Source: CAZSSM01 sp964609385 (GTDB lineage Bacteria; Planctomycetota; Planctomycetia; Isosphaerales; Isosphaeraceae). From it: a stretch of 64,000 bases of DNA. The position numbers and the translations under genes were made by a program. Shown one piece after another: positions 1 to 9,694 of this stretch (positions are counted from its first letter, which is position 1; every line of letters starts with the position of its first letter). The stretch covers positions 1-64,000 of the forward strand of contig CAZSSM010000036.1 of NCBI GenBank assembly GCA_964609385.1, read 5' to 3'. The notes under the pieces are model-generated. The model did no database searches and was not told the DNA's origin. It saw nothing but the letters and a program-made list of their open reading frames with translations.

Positions 1-959
1 ACGGTGGGCGTGTGTCCATACCGGAAGGCTAGGTCACGCTTTCTCAACACGCTCTAAGGACAATCGCTATCTTGGGTCCAACGCAATTCCTAAGTCCGTT
101 ATCCATTGATGGTTTGGTCCGGTACGTAGGGAATAATGGGCTCTACATCAGCCTATCTTGTCGGAAGACTGATCTTGAGCATCAAGTCGTGCAATCGTGC
201 TCGGTCAACGGTCGGGGCAGTCGTGGCAACCGGCTGGGTATTTTCGGGTCAGGGATTCGATCGGTTTGCGAAGGCCGGTTCGATTGAGTCGTTCGACCGA
301 TCTTTCCTTGAGAAGTTTGAGGTCAAGAATACCTGGAAGCTATCGTATTACAGCTCATCGTTGTTCCTCAGATTCGACCAGTCTCCGAATGAACTCGGAC
401 ACTCTTTAGTATGTGCTGCGCTCTGACGCGGGATTCGGCATGATCATCCGATCGGAATCGTCGCCAGTTCGGAAACGTTTCGTGAATTCACCGAGTTTCA
501 TCACGGGAGCCCTTGCAGGTCGGTTCCATCCTGATACGGAGGGGGCATGGACTCTTGCTTGATGGCGAAAGTCTACTATGGCTGATGCCTGCCTTGTCGT
601 TACGGTTCCCTGTAGAGATCAGACCGTGAAAATGTGAGGTGTCCCAGGATGCGGGCACGCGTGGCTGGTGGAGAAAAACAGTTCCTGACGGCAGAAATCT
701 GTTGCCTTTGGGCATCGCGATCGGCTACATGGAATAGTACCACTTCGACAAACCCACATCCTCTCCGTGGAATCGTCTCTTGGCATCTCGCAATCGTTCA
801 GGCGCATCTGTCCTGGCTCGAGATGCATTGCTTCGCACCATTTCAGGACGCGCCTGTCATTTTCTTCTGTCCCTTGCTCATGAATCGTTACGCCCGACCC
901 TCGCTCGAGGTTCGGCTCTCGATCGCTGTTCTCGACTTTTCCCGGGAGTTTTCCAAATC
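1..959. other. Left-edge stretch with no supported gene
   Basis: I find no convincing gene here. Short open frames exist on both strands, for example about 136-426 on the plus strand, but they overlap one another, lack ribosome binding sites and resemble no family I know. A frame open from base 2 stops at 107-109 and could be the tail of a gene outside the window, but it is too short to judge. The last 100-200 bases before 960 probably hold the promoter and leader of the DUF1559 gene. Confidence 0.5.
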
Positions 960-2138
960 ATGATCGATACTCGTTCTCAGGACCGTCGCGGCTTCACCCT
1001 GATCGAGCTGCTGGTGGTGATCGCGATCATCGCCGTGCTCATCTCGCTGCTGCTGCCGGCCGTCCAATCGGCCCGCGAGGCGGCCCGTCGCCCCCAGTGC
1101 CAGAACAACCTCAAGCAGATCGGTCTCGGTCTGGCCAACTACGAGAGCGCTTTCAGTGTCTTTCCACCGGGCGCCGTCGCCGACGAACGCCTCGTGAATG
1201 GGCAACCTACGGGCTCCATTTGGCAGGGCACTGGCCTTGGTGGTGACATCACTTCGATCAGCAATGTCCTGGCTTGGCGTGCCCTAATCCTGCCCCAGCT
1301 CGAGCAGGGCGCCATCACCGACGCGATCAACTTCGACGTCCGCATGGGTCAGGGAGCTGGTGCGGAAGATGGCGGCCGACAGTTCACGGCCTACTTCACT
1401 GTTCTGGACGTTTTCCTCTGCCCCTCTGACGGTGACAGCGACAACGGCCTGATGCCGCTGGGTAATCCGCCTAGTGGTACAAATCCAAACGGACAGTTTC
1501 CGAACGGCACCATTCCGACCAACCCGTTTACCGCAGAGAAGCCGAACGAGGTTCCGGTCTCAAACTACCCGGGTAGCTTCGGCGACAACTATTGTATCGG
1601 GGCCCTGACCGCTCCGGGTGGTCCCTGGGAAACTCCCGTCGGTACCGTTCCGCCGCTCGGCGTCATCAGGATCGGCCATGCCGGCTTCTGGGGTACCAAC
1701 TTCGATGAAGTGGACCTCAGTCCGGGTGCTCGTGGTCCTGGTAGGCTTCGTGGTGTCTTTGCTTACCGGACCCATGGTATCCGTGATGTTACGGTCGCCT
1801 CGTTCCGCGACGGGATGAGCAACACCATCACTGTGGGCGAGACCCTGCCCTCGCAGGTCGCCGACAGCAACTTCTGGAACAACAACGGCTGCACCTTCGG
1901 CATGACGGTCCCAATCAACTGGGAAACCCCTATTCCCGAACTCGGTTTCGGTTCTTCGAACTGGAACTCGCGGTTCAGCTACGCCAGTAAGGGGGCGAAG
2001 AGCTACCATCCTGGTGGTTGCAACTTCCTCTTCGCTGACGGCTCGGTCAGGTTCATTCAAGAGAACATCGATCTGGTGACCTACTGCGCCTTGGGTAGTC
2101 GCAATGGCCGCGAAGTCATCAGTGCCGAGGCCTTCTGA
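960..2138 (+). CDS. DUF1559 family pseudopilin-like protein
   Basis: This 392-residue protein starts with a type IV pilin-like leader: charged residues, then RGFTLIELLVVIAIIA and a hydrophobic helix to about residue 38. It continues SAREAARR and NNLKQIGL, the hallmark opening of planctomycete DUF1559 proteins. Near the C-terminus, HPGGCNFLFADGSVRF fits the H-X9-DG motif of the family. The frame is open from 780, but the ATG at 960 is chosen because it places the leader at the N-terminus. These proteins are presumed to be processed by a prepilin peptidase and to sit in the envelope or a pseudopilus; their exact job is unknown. A strong hairpin lies downstream and a small lipoprotein gene follows, a common planctomycete pairing. 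Confidence 0.93.
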   Translation: MIDTRSQDRRGFTLIELLVVIAIIAVLISLLLPAVQSAREAARRPQCQNNLKQIGLGLANYESAFSVFPPGAVADERLVNGQPTGSIWQGTGLGGDITSISNVLAWRALILPQLEQGAITDAINFDVRMGQGAGAEDGGRQFTAYFTVLDVFLCPSDGDSDNGLMPLGNPPSGTNPNGQFPNGTIPTNPFTAEKPNEVPVSNYPGSFGDNYCIGALTAPGGPWETPVGTVPPLGVIRIGHAGFWGTNFDEVDLSPGARGPGRLRGVFAYRTHGIRDVTVASFRDGMSNTITVGETLPSQVADSNFWNNNGCTFGMTVPINWETPIPELGFGSSNWNSRFSYASKGAKSYHPGGCNFLFADGSVRFIQENIDLVTYCALGSRNGREVISAEAF

Positions 2139-2232
2139 TCGTCCAATCCGGTTGCCTGCATCCGAGGCGGTGGGTTTTGGATAGATTCTCTGTTCTTCCC
2201 GCCAATTGGATCTATGCCCCCAGTTGACTCAA

Positions 2233-2274
2233 GCAGGCCCGGACTGACCCCTTGGGGACTTGGTCCGGGCCTGC
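2233..2274 (+). terminator. Hairpin after the DUF1559 gene
   Basis: A perfect 12-bp inverted repeat, GCAGGCCCGGAC at 2233-2244 and GTCCGGGCCTGC at 2263-2274, encloses an 18-base loop. It lies 94 bases after the DUF1559 stop and before the lipoprotein gene. There is no run of T after it, so it may be a terminator, an attenuating hairpin or an mRNA-stabilising end. Confidence 0.6.
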
Positions 2275-2461
2275 AGACATTTCGGGGAGCTGCATGGCTG
2301 CTCGAGATCGACTCCTGGAAGAGCGACTGCGAACTCTGTGGCCGATCCCCCCCAAACACAAAGGGAACGGCATATCGACCCATCTCTAGCATACACCACT
2401 GAGTTCAAGTTGACTCAAGAATTCAGTTCGATGTGACGTTTGAAACGACTGGAGATACGCG

Positions 2462-2932
2462 ATGAAAACACGCATCTTGCTCGCTGCTTTGATGATTCCG
2501 CTCGTGATTGTCCTGGCCGGTTGTGGCGATGATACCGGCTTGCCGAAACGCTATCCGGTAACCGGACAGGTGACGTATAACGGGACACCGGTTGAGAAGG
2601 GTACCATCACCTTCAAACCCAAAGATCCTGCCTCGCGTGCAGCGACTGGCGAGATCAAAGGCGGTTTCTACGAATTGACAACGGCGATCCCAGGCGACGG
2701 TGCGATCCCAGGCGAATACTTCGTTACGATGAGCGCAAGGGCGCCCGACACCTCAGAGGTCGAGAAGTTCATGCAAGAAACCGGGGGATCTCCGAAGCAG
2801 GATGATGTCGGGGAGGCCTACGCCAAAGCCGAGATGCTGATCCCGGCCAAGTACGAAATTCCCAGCACCTCCGGCCTGGAACGGACCGTCGAGGCCCAGT
2901 CCAATAAGTTCGACTTCGAATTGACCGACTGA
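2462..2932 (+). CDS. Small lipoprotein with carboxypeptidase-regulatory-like fold
   Basis: This 156-residue protein has a lipoprotein signal: Lys/Arg N-region, hydrophobic core and lipobox LAGC with Cys at about residue 21. The mature part opens RYPVTGQVTYNGTPVEKGTITF, typical of the Ig-like transthyretin/carboxypeptidase-regulatory proteins that accompany DUF1559 genes in planctomycetes. The ATG at 2462 follows GGAG with a 7-base spacer. It probably sits in the envelope as a lipid-anchored binding or structural protein; no catalytic motif is visible. The same-strand TPR genes downstream may be part of the same module. Confidence 0.85.
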   Translation: MKTRILLAALMIPLVIVLAGCGDDTGLPKRYPVTGQVTYNGTPVEKGTITFKPKDPASRAATGEIKGGFYELTTAIPGDGAIPGEYFVTMSARAPDTSEVEKFMQETGGSPKQDDVGEAYAKAEMLIPAKYEIPSTSGLERTVEAQSNKFDFELTD

Positions 2933-3050
2933 GCCGGTCCGTCGAACGTCTCCCGATCTCCGCCCGTATTCCTCTCAGGGTCGTGCACGCACTGATTGAT
3001 GGCTCGGTCGTCGCGATCCGGACGCCTTTGGCCCCTTGAAGCGGCGAGAG

Positions 3051-4397
3051 ATGATGCGAGCGCACCACGATTTCCTTGGCGAGCGGGTCGCGACGATTTC
3101 CGGTTCGCGATCGCCATGGCGACCCGGTTCGGTCCGGACCTGGACAATCATCCTGGTGGCTTCGATCGCGCTGATCGGGCTCGTTCTGTATCAGCGCTTC
3201 GAGGCTTCCCGAGAAACCGATCAGCGTCGCGAGGCCATCCGAGCCGCCCTGGCCGCGCGGGACTCCGAGCGGGCCGAAACGCTCATTGAGGATTGGGAGC
3301 AGCGCGGGTCGGTCGAGCCGACGGGCACCTACTATCGGGCACTGTTAGCCCTAGACCGCGGTCAGTATCAGGAGGCCGCCGAAGCGACCCAACGCGCCAT
3401 CGATCGCGGGATCGATGACCGGGAGCGACTCAAGGTCCTCCAAGCGGTCCTGATGACGCCAAGCCAGCCCTCGGACGAGTTCGACCGAGTGCTCCTCCAA
3501 GCTTTCCGGGAGCGTTCCGAACCACGACGTGACGTGCTTCGCGTCTTCACCCAACGATGTCTCGAATCATACCAGATCACTTCGGCGCGGCTTGTGTTGG
3601 AGGCTTGGCTGGAAGAATACCCCGACGATCTCCAAGCTCTCAAATGGCACTTGGAGATGCTCATGCGGACCGATCCGGATCTGAATGACCTGATCACCGC
3701 CTACGAACGGGTCCTCGTGCACGACCCAGCAGATCGGGAGAGCCAATTCAACTTAGCCAAGCTGTTGGCCCATACCAAAGGCGCCGAGGAGGCCCGTCCC
3801 CTCTTCGAAGATTATCTGGAGAGGTATGGCGACGATCCCGAAGCGATGACCTCGGCAGGGCTCAACGATATCCTGCTCGGCGATTTCGAGACTGGACAGC
3901 ACCGACTTGAGGAGGCGATCCGGATTGATCCGGATCACGCCCGTGCTTGGGAAGAGCTGGGTAACCTCGCGTGGCAGCGCGGTGAGATTGATCAGGCCTG
4001 CGACTTCTTCGCTCGCGCTATCGAGGCCGATCCCTACTTGGCTCGGCTCCGGTACCGATACCAGCTAACGCTCAAGCTCGCAGGCCGTCGGGAGGAGGCT
4101 TACGAGCAAGAGAAAGAATATCAGCGGCTCCTCGACGAGACGGAGTCTATGGACGAGTTGCGCCGCGAACTGCTGAAGAGGCCCAATGACCTCGATCTGC
4201 AGATTGAGGTGGCTCGCTGGCACTTTCGACGTGACCAAGCCGAGGAGGGGGTGCGGTGGGCCAAGAAGATTCTCGATGCCGACCCTGGTCGCCGCGATGC
4301 TCTCGAGCTACTGGAGACCTACTACCGGGACATCGGCGAGGTCGGCAAGGCCAACTATTACCTCGATCAGCTCCAGTCCGTCCCTTCATCAACGTGA
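3051..4397 (+). CDS. Membrane-anchored TPR protein, paralogue 1
   Basis: This is a protein of about 448 residues. One N-terminal membrane helix (about residues 30-48, VRTWTIILVASIALIGLVLY) is followed by a long helical region of TPR-like repeats, for example ARAWEELGNLAWQRGEID near the C-terminal third. It ends in GKANYYLDQLQ. The frame is open from a TTG at 3036, but ATG at 3051/3054 after GAGAG is a better start. It is clearly paralogous to the next gene: both share the RxEPxGxYxRAxLAL block, the block around AADPY and the KANYYLD ending. It is probably an envelope scaffold for protein-protein contacts; no enzymatic domain is visible. Confidence 0.85.
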   Translation: MMRAHHDFLGERVATISGSRSPWRPGSVRTWTIILVASIALIGLVLYQRFEASRETDQRREAIRAALAARDSERAETLIEDWEQRGSVEPTGTYYRALLALDRGQYQEAAEATQRAIDRGIDDRERLKVLQAVLMTPSQPSDEFDRVLLQAFRERSEPRRDVLRVFTQRCLESYQITSARLVLEAWLEEYPDDLQALKWHLEMLMRTDPDLNDLITAYERVLVHDPADRESQFNLAKLLAHTKGAEEARPLFEDYLERYGDDPEAMTSAGLNDILLGDFETGQHRLEEAIRIDPDHARAWEELGNLAWQRGEIDQACDFFARAIEADPYLARLRYRYQLTLKLAGRREEAYEQEKEYQRLLDETESMDELRRELLKRPNDLDLQIEVARWHFRRDQAEEGVRWAKKILDADPGRRDALELLETYYRDIGEVGKANYYLDQLQSVPSST

Positions 4398-4497
4398 CCT
4401 CGCCGGTCGGCTCGCGTCGCGGAGGTACTTCCCGAGAAGGGCGGATCAATCAGGTCGATCGAATCGCTCCGAAGACACTTCCTGAAGGAGCCGCGCG

Positions 4498-5793
4498 ATG
4501 TCAAGGGTGAGTCAACGTCCTCGCAACAGCTCGATCGTCTTCCGGGCAGGCGTGGTCTTGGGGCTGTTGGTGATCGTGGCGGCCGCCTTGGCCTGGCGGG
4601 GGTTTGAGGCGTCGCGTCGGGATGCGGAGCGTCGGGCGATCGACGAGGCGATCACTGCCGGACGGTTTGAGGAAGCTTCGCGTCGGATCGAGGGCTGGGA
4701 CGCGCGAGGGCGGATCGAGCCATCGGGCGATTATTGGCGCGCGCGGCTCGCCCTCGCGAGGGGTGACCTGATGGCCGCCGCTGAGTCGACCCGCATGGCC
4801 ATCGCTCGTGGGGTCGACGATCCAGAGCAACTGGAAGTCCTCCGCGCGATTCTCCGAGGTCCAAGCCAAGCCGACACTGGCTCGATCCTGACGCTCTATC
4901 GCGCCTTCGTTGAACGGATCGAACCGCGTAGGGAGGTGCTCCGCGTTCTCTCGCAGGCCTACCTAGAGCTGTTCCAGCTCGCCGCTGCCGATGTCGTGCT
5001 CGATGCATGGGTCGCCGAGTTCCCCGATGACGTGCTAGCCCACAAGAATCGTTTGGAGGTACTCAAACGCGTCGACTCCGATGTCGAAGATGTGTTGGTG
5101 ACTCACCGTCGCGTATTGGAAATTGACCCGAACGATTTGAGCATTCGTCTGAGTTTGGCCCAGATCCTCAACGAGGCCGAAGACCCACGCGCGGCCAAGG
5201 TTCACCTGGATCGCTATCTCCAGCAGAGCCGGGAGAACCCCGAGGCTTTGGTGTTGGCCGGACTCAACGCTGTGCAACTCGGCGATCTCGATACCGCTGA
5301 GCAGCGATTCCGAAAGGCCTGCACGATCGATCCCGACCACGCTGAGGCCTGGGACCAACTGGGGGCCCTGGCTCAACATCGCGGAGCGATCGCCGAAGCT
5401 TGCGATCTGTTCGCCCGCTCTGTCGAGGCCGATCCCTACCGACCCGGGCCGCGATACCGCTATCACCTGGCTCTGATCGCCAATGGGCGTCCCGAGGATG
5501 CGGAGCGTCAGTGGGAACAGTACAAGCGACTCCAGGGCGAGATGGCTCGAATGGATCAGCTCCGACGTGCCCTCGCGCATGGGCCCAATAACCTCGAAGT
5601 CCAAGTCGGAATCGCCCGCTGGCAGATCGAGCACGGTCAAATCGAGCAGGGGCTCCGCTGGGCCGAGAAGGTTCTCCGCAACGCCCCCGATCATGTCGAG
5701 GTTCTCGAACTCCTCGAACGGCATTATCGGAGCACGGGCGATGACGGTAAGGCAAATTATTACCTTGACCGGCTCCAGACTGCTGCGTCTTGA
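4498..5793 (+). CDS. Membrane-anchored TPR protein, paralogue 2
   Basis: This 431-residue protein repeats the design of its upstream neighbour: a short basic N-terminus, one membrane helix at about residues 16-35, then TPR-like helices, including AEAWDQLGALAQHRGAI. It ends GKANYYLDRLQ. The ATG at 4498 follows GGAG with a 7-base spacer. Co-orientation and the 100-base gap suggest a tandem duplication transcribed together. A strong hairpin follows the stop codon. The specific partner is unknown. Confidence 0.86.
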   Translation: MSRVSQRPRNSSIVFRAGVVLGLLVIVAAALAWRGFEASRRDAERRAIDEAITAGRFEEASRRIEGWDARGRIEPSGDYWRARLALARGDLMAAAESTRMAIARGVDDPEQLEVLRAILRGPSQADTGSILTLYRAFVERIEPRREVLRVLSQAYLELFQLAAADVVLDAWVAEFPDDVLAHKNRLEVLKRVDSDVEDVLVTHRRVLEIDPNDLSIRLSLAQILNEAEDPRAAKVHLDRYLQQSRENPEALVLAGLNAVQLGDLDTAEQRFRKACTIDPDHAEAWDQLGALAQHRGAIAEACDLFARSVEADPYRPGPRYRYHLALIANGRPEDAERQWEQYKRLQGEMARMDQLRRALAHGPNNLEVQVGIARWQIEHGQIEQGLRWAEKVLRNAPDHVEVLELLERHYRSTGDDGKANYYLDRLQTAAS

Positions 5794-5826
5794 CGGACTT
5801 GCTTGGCTTTAAATAATCAAGTGTCT

Positions 5827-5856
5827 GGGATCTGGTCAGCCAGTGGACCAGATCCC
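5827..5856 (+). terminator. Hairpin after the TPR gene pair
   Basis: A perfect 11-bp stem, GGGATCTGGTC at 5827-5837 and GACCAGATCCC at 5846-5856, closes an 8-base loop 34 bases after the second TPR stop. It separates this plus-strand cluster from the convergent PEP-CTERM gene. There is no clear T-run, so it may act on both strands. Confidence 0.7.
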
Positions 5857-5998
5857 GACCTCTTGGGGCTCGGAGCAGCACATCCCAACCGAAATGGGTT
5901 GTGTGTCTCCGATTCCGACTGAGGGGGCAATGTGAGCCTGAATGGAGCGCGATGGAGGACCCTTCGCGGATGATCCAAACGGCCGAGCCGATCTCCGC

Positions 5999-6853
5999 TC
6001 AGGCGCGGCGTCGATGGATCAGGCCGATCGCACCGACGGCACCGAGGCCGAGCAAGGCAATCGAAGCCGGTTCGGGGATGATCGCCAGTCCTTCGAAGTC
6101 GCCGGCCAGGAGGTTGCCGCTCGCGTCGGTGATGTTGATCACTGAGAGGAAGGCGCCGGTGGTGGTGTCGACGGTCCAGATCCGGCCGTCCTCACCGAGG
6201 ACGTAGAGGGTGCCGTCAGCGCTGAAGGCGGCGCCGGCATCCAGGTCGAGGTCCGGCCCGAAGGCGCCGATGAGGGTCAATTCGCCAGTGGTCAGATCGA
6301 CCCCGTAGAGCGAGTCGGTGGTGCGGAGGTCAGCGGCGAAGGCCTCGCCGTCGGCGTTGATCGCCAGGTTATCCAGGAAGATGTCGTTGACATCGCCGAT
6401 CTCGGTGACCCCACTGCCAGGGAAGTCGTGCAGGTAGAGTTGGCTGTTCGGCACGGTCTCGTCGCCGGTGATGCTGTAGACCAGGCCGGTGGTCGGGTCG
6501 ATCTCGGCGCCGGCCTCAGTACCGATGCGTGCGTCGATCGTGCCGACGACGTCACCTAAGGTGCTGCTGCCGGGCGTGAGATCGTAGAAGACGCCGGTGC
6601 CGTCGGTGGGGTTGGGTTCGCTCACGCCGAACACCTCGCCGGTGAGGGGATTGAGGGCGAGACCTTCGGCCTCTGCATCGGTCAGGTCGCCAAGGTCGGC
6701 GATCACCGTGGCTACGCCCGTAGTCAGGTCGACGCGGTAGTAGATGTCGGGGCCGTCACCTTGATCGGAGACCGTCAGGCCAATCGGCGTGGCGGTGGCG
6801 GTGGCGGCGCAAACCATGCCCAGCAGGGCCACAATCGCAACCCAGTTCTTCAT
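5999..6853 (-). CDS. PEP-CTERM sorted exported protein, beta-propeller-like
   Basis: This 284-residue protein has an N-terminal signal peptide (MKNWVAIVALLGMVCAATATA). The C-terminus has the PEP-CTERM tripartite signal: IPEPAS, a hydrophobic segment (IALLGLGAVGAIGLI) and HRRR. The middle holds repeated short strands such as YRVDLTTGVATVI, YGVDLTTGELTLIG and WTVDTTTGAFLSV, as in a six-bladed propeller of the DUF4394/NHL sort. A GTG lies 9 bases upstream at 6862, but ATG 6853 is chosen because AAAGAG precedes it with an 8-base spacer. It is presumably exported and processed by an exosortase elsewhere in the genome. Confidence 0.88.
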   Translation of the reverse strand: MKNWVAIVALLGMVCAATATATPIGLTVSDQGDGPDIYYRVDLTTGVATVIADLGDLTDAEAEGLALNPLTGEVFGVSEPNPTDGTGVFYDLTPGSSTLGDVVGTIDARIGTEAGAEIDPTTGLVYSITGDETVPNSQLYLHDFPGSGVTEIGDVNDIFLDNLAINADGEAFAADLRTTDSLYGVDLTTGELTLIGAFGPDLDLDAGAAFSADGTLYVLGEDGRIWTVDTTTGAFLSVINITDASGNLLAGDFEGLAIIPEPASIALLGLGAVGAIGLIHRRRA

Positions 6854-7313
6854 CGTGGTCACTCTTTGGTGTTGGAGGTGGGAGCGTTCGATCGTTGAGG
6901 AAGAGGCCTCGGTTCATAGCGAGGCATGAGCAAATTAATCAGTACGCGGTACATTTGCAAGCGCTTGCCGGGAATATTGATGAGAAAAGCCTCGTTTCAG
7001 TTGCAAGGTATCAATACAATAAACTTTGAAGTGAGAACGATTGATTGTATGGGGTAGAGTCTGAAGTCTTGCAACTTGCGGTCGCACGCCCGTGGGTGAT
7101 AACGTGTTTGATCGACCGAAACGCTCGGGCGCCGGAATAATCCATGAATCGATTGAGACACCGAGGATATCAATCGGTTACTCAAATGGAGCGATCACGT
7201 AAAACCAGTTGAGGGAAGGGCTTCGGGAACTTGATCGCGGTCCGAACAGGCAGATTCGCCCCGTTCGGCTTCGTCGCCGTAGGGGCGGCCCTGACTTGGG
7301 ACTCGTGAGGATT
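6854..7313. other. Intergenic region between PEP-CTERM and ASPIC genes
   Basis: No gene is supported in these 460 bases. The part next to 6853 must hold the promoter of the minus-strand PEP-CTERM gene. About 6930-7200 is visibly more A+T rich than its surroundings. I see no repeat or clear hairpin. Confidence 0.4.
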
Positions 7314-9680
7314 TCAGTCGATGGCGATCGGCTTGAGGTCGACGACTTCGTAGTCGTCCTGGCCCTCGATGATGAGCAGGAACCGGTCAGCGGGCACATC
7401 CTCGAAGACGGTCTGGGTCCCGCTGGTCGGCCAGTCGATGGTGATGCGGTCGATCGTCTCAGCGCGATCGATCCCGATGGTCTGGGCCAGGCCGTTGCCG
7501 CCGAAGCTGGAGCCACTGGAGACCTGGACGTGACGCTGTTGGGCTTCTCCGGTCTCGGGGTCGGTGAAGGCGACGGAGATCCGGGCGCCGATGGCCGAGC
7601 GGTTGGTGGTGGTACCGACCAGCTTGAGCGTGATGCTGTGCCGTTCTGGCCGACCGGGGTTGAGGAACAGGGCGTCGTGCGCCCGGTCTCCCGGTGTGGC
7701 GCCGCCGGCGTTGAGCAGGATGTCGAGATCGCCATCGGCATCCCAGTCGGCGAACGAGACGCCGTGCCCCTTCTGAAGGTGGCCGGTGTTGGTCGATACG
7801 GTCACATCGACGAACCTGTGACCCCGAAGGTTGGCGAACATCCGGTTGGGCATGATATTGGAATACTGCGGTCGTCCGGTCCCCAGATAGATGTCGGGAT
7901 AGCCGTCGTTGTCGATGTCGCCGAAGTTGCAGCCCATCGGGAGCAGATCGTGGTCGAGGCCCAGTTCGACGGTCAAGTCCGCGAACCGTTTTTCGCCCAG
8001 GGGACCGCGATTCCGGTAGATCCGGGGCGCTGAATCGAGGCTCCGACGACCGGTCAGTTCCCCGATGACGTCGGTCATACTGGCCTGATAGCCATTGGCA
8101 CAGATGTCGAGTCGACCATCATTGTCATAGTCGAAGAACCAACAGGGGAAGGCGACCATCGGCTCGGTGACGCCCAAGCGTTCGGCGAGGCCCTCGAAGG
8201 TGCCGTCGCCGTTGTTGTGGAAGAGCCGATTGGGCCCGTTGAGGTTGGTCACGTAGAGGTCGATCCAGCCGTCATCGTCGTAGTCACCCCAGGCGACGCC
8301 TTTGCCGGCAAACCCGTTCTCCACCCCGGCGCGCTTGGCGACGTTGGTGAACGTGCCGTCGCCTTGGTTCTGGTAGAGCCGGCCGTAGTTCTGAGCGTCG
8401 CCCCAGGATCCTTGGACCTCGCCGGCGACGTAGAGGTCTAAGTCACCGTCGTTGTCGTAGTCGGCCCATCCGGCGGCTTGAGTGGCGATCGGCTCGTCGA
8501 GCCCAGCCTGGACGGTGACGTCCTCGAAGGTCGCGTCGCCGCGGTTCCGGAGCAATGAGAGCCGGAGCGGTCGCTCCCAACCCCCACGCATCAGGAGGAC
8601 GTCGAGGTGGCCGTCGTTATCGAAGTCGGCCTGGTTGCAGTTCAGCGCCGCGACCTGCTCAGTCAAGTCAGCGGCTTCGCTGACGTTCCCGAACGTGCCG
8701 TCGCCCCGGTTGAGCAACAGCGCTGCGCCGTATTTCGAGTCGTAGGAGGAGAGGAAGATGTCGGGCCGATGATCACCGTTAAAGTCGTCGAAGATGCTGC
8801 CGCCGGCCATCGTCTCGCCTCGCTGTTCGAGCAGTCCCACGAGCGTGGCGATGTTCCGGAACGGCTCGAGGTCGGGGACGGCAATGGGGGCCTTGGGCGA
8901 CTCGGGACCGTCCAGATCGGGCGTCGGCGCGGAGGGCGTGTTGAGGCCGAGCAGGGGAAGGCGGTAGGTTTCGGGGACCGCCTCAGGGTACTCGCCGAGG
9001 GTCATGGCGGCGATGCTTAGCAGGTATTTGGCCAGCAAGTCCTTGGGCTGTTTCTCAAGGTACGCCAGGAAAGACTGGACGGCCCGCTCTGACCCCTCGC
9101 GCTGAAGGTGGACCGCCTCGGGGCCGAGCGGGTAGAGGCAGCTTTGCTCGGTGCAGCAGGCGATACAGTTGGCGACCTCACCACGCCGGAGTTCGATAAT
9201 GCCGCGGAGCAAGTCGAGGTCCGCCTCCAGGATCGGACCGTCCTCCGCGTCGAATGCCTGGAGCAGCTCGGAAGCGCGATCGAAGTTACCGGCGTAGGCG
9301 TGCATGATCGCGATCATCGCGCGGCGGTCACGTGGGTCATCTGGATCGGCCGCTAGGCTCTCTTCAAGCGTCGCGATGGCCCGGGCGCTCCGGCCTTCGA
9401 AGGCATCGCGGATCTGCTTGAGGGTCTGCGAGGTGTCGTTCTCAGGCCACTTCGTATAGAAGGCGGCGAATCGGAATCCGCTGTCGTCGAACTGGTAGTC
9501 GAAGATCGCCAAGGGGTCGCCAGGCTGCTGAGCGAACAGTTCAGGCAGTCGCGGTCCGCGAGACGGGGTGCCGGCCAGACGCTCGTGGAGCGGCCGGCGA
9601 TCTTCGGCACAGCCGACCAACAGTGTGATTCCGAGGGCAAACCCCAGCAGGGTTGGCAGCACGGTGTGTGCTCGTGCCAT
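7314..9680 (-). CDS. TPR / FG-GAP repeat lipoprotein with ASPIC-UnbV domain (CRTAC1-like)
   Basis: This protein has about 788 residues. It starts MARAHTVLPTLLGFALG and runs into a lipobox-like LLVGCAED, so it is probably a lipoprotein. The N-terminal third is helical and TPR-like. The middle contains many FG-GAP/VCBS units with calcium-loop signatures (DFNGDHRPDIFLSS, DFDNDGHLDVLL, DYDNDGDLDLYV, DIDNDGYPDIYLG). The C-terminus carries an ASPIC/UnbV domain (GLAQTIGI through ITIDWPTSGTQ). The frame is open to 9977, but the ATG at 9680 (or 9683) fits the signal peptide and has GAGG upstream. Such proteins are abundant and secreted in planctomycetes; the repeats suggest a beta-propeller that binds carbohydrate or protein. 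No enzyme activity can be assigned. Confidence 0.9.
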   Translation of the reverse strand: MARAHTVLPTLLGFALGITLLVGCAEDRRPLHERLAGTPSRGPRLPELFAQQPGDPLAIFDYQFDDSGFRFAAFYTKWPENDTSQTLKQIRDAFEGRSARAIATLEESLAADPDDPRDRRAMIAIMHAYAGNFDRASELLQAFDAEDGPILEADLDLLRGIIELRRGEVANCIACCTEQSCLYPLGPEAVHLQREGSERAVQSFLAYLEKQPKDLLAKYLLSIAAMTLGEYPEAVPETYRLPLLGLNTPSAPTPDLDGPESPKAPIAVPDLEPFRNIATLVGLLEQRGETMAGGSIFDDFNGDHRPDIFLSSYDSKYGAALLLNRGDGTFGNVSEAADLTEQVAALNCNQADFDNDGHLDVLLMRGGWERPLRLSLLRNRGDATFEDVTVQAGLDEPIATQAAGWADYDNDGDLDLYVAGEVQGSWGDAQNYGRLYQNQGDGTFTNVAKRAGVENGFAGKGVAWGDYDDDGWIDLYVTNLNGPNRLFHNNGDGTFEGLAERLGVTEPMVAFPCWFFDYDNDGRLDICANGYQASMTDVIGELTGRRSLDSAPRIYRNRGPLGEKRFADLTVELGLDHDLLPMGCNFGDIDNDGYPDIYLGTGRPQYSNIMPNRMFANLRGHRFVDVTVSTNTGHLQKGHGVSFADWDADGDLDILLNAGGATPGDRAHDALFLNPGRPERHSITLKLVGTTTNRSAIGARISVAFTDPETGEAQQRHVQVSSGSSFGGNGLAQTIGIDRAETIDRITIDWPTSGTQTVFEDVPADRFLLIIEGQDDYEVVDLKPIAID

Positions 9681-9694
9681 CATCAGTCCTCGTC

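Noticed and set aside
7209..8033. Long plus-strand frame opposite the ASPIC lipoprotein
   Set aside because: It is the antisense shadow of a well-supported gene with FG-GAP repeats and has no recognisable domain.
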